Source: an uncultured Clostridia bacterium
GTDB taxonomy: Bacteria; Bacillota; Clostridia; UBA1381
Assembly (NCBI GenBank): GCA_910578235.1
Contig: CAJTPP010000008.1
Span: forward strand, 13,490 to 57,695
DNA length: 44,206 nucleotides
Reading direction: 5' to 3'
Below the pieces are notes generated by a model. It was given only the letters and a program-made list of their open reading frames with translations, made no database searches and had not been told where the DNA came from. Both the position numbers and the translations under genes were made by a program. The stretch's first letter is position 1, and the number at the start of each line of letters is the position of its first letter. Positions 42,686-44,206 of this stretch are shown here, piece after piece.

Positions 42686-43396
42686 TTATGCTCCGAGGGC
42701 TGCTTTATCAACAATGACGGTGACATCATTGTGCGCGGCCAGAATGGTAGCGGGGATTTCAGGATCTATCATATTACCTTGAAGCGCGTGTACGACACGT
42801 GCTTTTTCTTTGCCGCTGGCAAGTAATAATATGCGTTTTGCACGCATTATTGTAGCGACTCCCATCGTCAGCGCCTGTGTGGGAACCTCGTTAATATGTT
42901 TAAAGAAACGCGAATTGGCTTCAATTGTATTTTGAGTGAGTTGTGTTATGTGAGTAAAAGAATTCAGAGCCTCGCTGGGTTCGTTAAATCCGATATGACC
43001 GTTCTGACCTATACCGAGTACTTGTAAATCCAATCCGCCGTGTTCGGCGATGGATTTTTCGTATTGTCTGCATTCTTCTTCGGGAGAAGCGGTTTCGCCG
43101 TTGGGGATGAATATATTTTCGGGTTTTAGATTTACCTTGCTGTATAGATGCTCTGTCATAAAATAATGATAACTTTGATTACTGCTGCGTGATATAGGGT
43201 AATATTCATCAAGGTTAAATGTTGTGACGTCTGAAAAATCAATATCCATATCAACAAGTTTTTTGTACATGCCTATAGGGGTTGAACCTGTGGCAAGTCC
43301 CAGGTTACAGTCAGGTTTCAGTATAATCTGCGCCGAGACAAATTCGGCTGCTTTTTGTGAAAGCTCGTCATAATTTTCGCATACTATAAATCTCAT
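42686..43396 (-). CDS. nagB: Glucosamine-6-phosphate deaminase
   Basis: A 236-residue enzyme that converts glucosamine 6-phosphate to fructose 6-phosphate and ammonia. Motifs: GLATGSTPIGMYKKLV (phosphate loop), TFNLDEYYPI (catalytic aspartate), LGIGQNGHIGFNEP and TMGVATIMRAKRI. Length is that of the short monomeric Gram-positive type, lacking the allosteric C-terminus of the E. coli enzyme. AAAGGA precedes the ATG. It lies 13 bases after the PIG-L gene and 87 before the GH95 gene, so amino-sugar catabolism and defucosylation are transcribed together. Confidence 0.96.
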   Translation of the reverse strand: MRFIVCENYDELSQKAAEFVSAQIILKPDCNLGLATGSTPIGMYKKLVDMDIDFSDVTTFNLDEYYPISRSSNQSYHYFMTEHLYSKVNLKPENIFIPNGETASPEEECRQYEKSIAEHGGLDLQVLGIGQNGHIGFNEPSEALNSFTHITQLTQNTIEANSRFFKHINEVPTQALTMGVATIMRAKRILLLASGKEKARVVHALQGNMIDPEIPATILAAHNDVTVIVDKAALGA

Positions 43397-43409
43397 TGTA
43401 TCATATCCT

Positions 43410-44206
43410 TTACTTTAAATTTTTAAGTCTGTTTGAAACATCCTCTTTAAAACGGTCAATGTATCCGATGACGTAATCGCCAATATCACGGTTGTCAAGG
43501 AGAGGAAGTAAATCCATAGCATATATGATTTTTTCCATGTCATCAACACCATGGGATTGTGAAAAAGTTGCGTTTGCAAGACGTCTTCCTGTTACGGCCA
43601 GATCATATCTTTTTCCGCCTGAAATCTGAGAGTCAAAAACTCCGAGAAGAGCTGCTTCAAGGTTAGGCCGCCCGGAAGCGTCGAGACTGATTTTTTCATT
43701 GTCACACATCCAGTCAAGCCCGCGCCAGACTTCGCAGCCGTAAAAAGCATCAGGCATATAATTAAGCTCTTTAAGCGCGGTTATAAGACGAAGCGCAACA
43801 GCAACATGAGTGTCATGCTTATCTGCAAGATTATGAGTATATATAACGTCAGGACGGGTTTTTAATATGATTTCTTTGAGTTCGTCTATAGTCTTTCGAT
43901 CTGATTGATCTTGTACAATAGAGGAGGGGAGGTCAAGAAAAATTTGCGCGGCATAATCACCTATTACGGCGGCTGTTTTTTGTTCTTTTTTTCGTATAGT
44001 CATCATATGCTCATTTGAGCAGTCGGCATATATACCGCTGCGTGGACTACCGCTGCCGTCTGTGACGACGACTGCGGAAAAATTTTTGTCATCTTTCATA
44101 AAGCATTCTGTAATGCCGTGATATGCCATAAATTCTATGTCATCCTGATGTGCTGATACTGCCAGATGAGTTGTTTTTTTCAACGCCTGACATGCATCTG
44201 TTTTTT
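43410..44206 (-). CDS. PIG-L family deacetylase (5' end beyond the window)
   Basis: At least 265 codons of a PIG-L/LmbE-type zinc N-deacetylase. The zinc motif AHQDDIEFMAYHG is near the visible N-terminus and a second histidine site is in NLADKHDTHVAVAL. The family removes acetyl groups from GlcNAc-containing compounds, which fits direct linkage to nagB. A TTG at 44183 could start translation, but the frame stays open to the window end with family-like residues (DACQALKKTTHL) and no ribosome site is seen, so the gene probably starts outside. The exact acetyl-sugar substrate is unknown. Confidence 0.88.
   Translation of the reverse strand, partial: KTDACQALKKTTHLAVSAHQDDIEFMAYHGITECFMKDDKNFSAVVVTDGSGSPRSGIYADCSNEHMMTIRKKEQKTAAVIGDYAAQIFLDLPSSIVQDQSDRKTIDELKEIILKTRPDVIYTHNLADKHDTHVAVALRLITALKELNYMPDAFYGCEVWRGLDWMCDNEKISLDASGRPNLEAALLGVFDSQISGGKRYDLAVTGRRLANATFSQSHGVDDMEKIIYAMDLLPLLDNRDIGDYVIGYIDRFKEDVSNRLKNLK

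Noticed and set aside
1..44206. Mobile elements, prophage, CRISPR arrays, tRNA or rRNA genes
   Set aside because: I saw no transposase or integrase genes, no regularly spaced repeats, and no cloverleaf or ribosomal RNA segments.

Overview
The window looks like a stretch of chromosome from an anaerobic, endospore-forming member of the Clostridia (Bacillota). The evidence is a small acid-soluble spore protein, SpoVT, the complete spoIIAA-spoIIAB-sigF operon with Spo0A boxes, the aminotransferase (DapL) route to diaminopimelate, an ANTAR-type regulator beside glutamine synthetase, and low-GC DNA with strong Shine-Dalgarno sites. Secreted and cytoplasmic enzymes for fucose, galactose and amino-sugar glycans point to a gut or other glycan-rich habitat. 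That habitat is inference, and I cannot name a genus.

Layout. 1-2.0 kb: 3' end of recG, a spore protein gene and convergent spoVT. 2.3-7.1 kb: nadA-nadB-nadC, the NAD repressor gene niaR, and larC (nickel-pincer cofactor synthesis). 7.2-8.2 kb: a broken GH27 glycosidase gene carrying a C-terminal rhodanese domain. 8.25-11.1 kb: thiS-thiG-thiH-tenI/thiE behind a compact terminator/antiterminator leader. 11.2-14.4 kb: a nitroreductase, then three leftward genes (MerR regulator, permuted ATP-grasp enzyme, ABM monooxygenase). 14.5-16.0 kb: the spoIIA operon. 16.1-20.2 kb: an exported transglutaminase-like protein, a GH36 alpha-galactosidase and the remnant of a secreted protein. 20.2-30.6 kb: glnA, ANTAR regulator, dapF, dapL, then glutamate synthase gltB-gltD. 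30.8-38.5 kb: two large secreted metallophosphoesterases, divergent from an unknown HTH regulator. 38.5-44.2 kb: a leftward operon of PIG-L deacetylase (cut by the window end), nagB and a secreted GH95 fucosidase.

The most coherent system is nitrogen assimilation. The leaders of glnA and gltB each contain a hairpin with a six-base loop having A at position 1 and G at position 4, and each hairpin overlaps the 5' arm of an intrinsic terminator. That is the known target architecture of ANTAR antiterminators, and an ANTAR protein is encoded directly after glnA. Its receiver domain lacks the phosphoacceptor aspartate, and each leader seems to hold only one hexaloop hairpin instead of the usual two. 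DapL consumes glutamate, so dapF-dapL fit between glnA and gltBD.

Other points of interest: larC in an NAD operon (nicotinate adenine dinucleotide is the LarB substrate, and NiaR-type 3H domains bind nickel); ThiS with two residues after its terminal glycines and no thiF nearby; a non-TPP leader before thiS; a similar C-terminal module on three secreted proteins plus a decayed fourth copy; and overlapping inverted repeats in the promoter of the unknown regulator. All functional statements rest on motif recognition by eye, without database searches.
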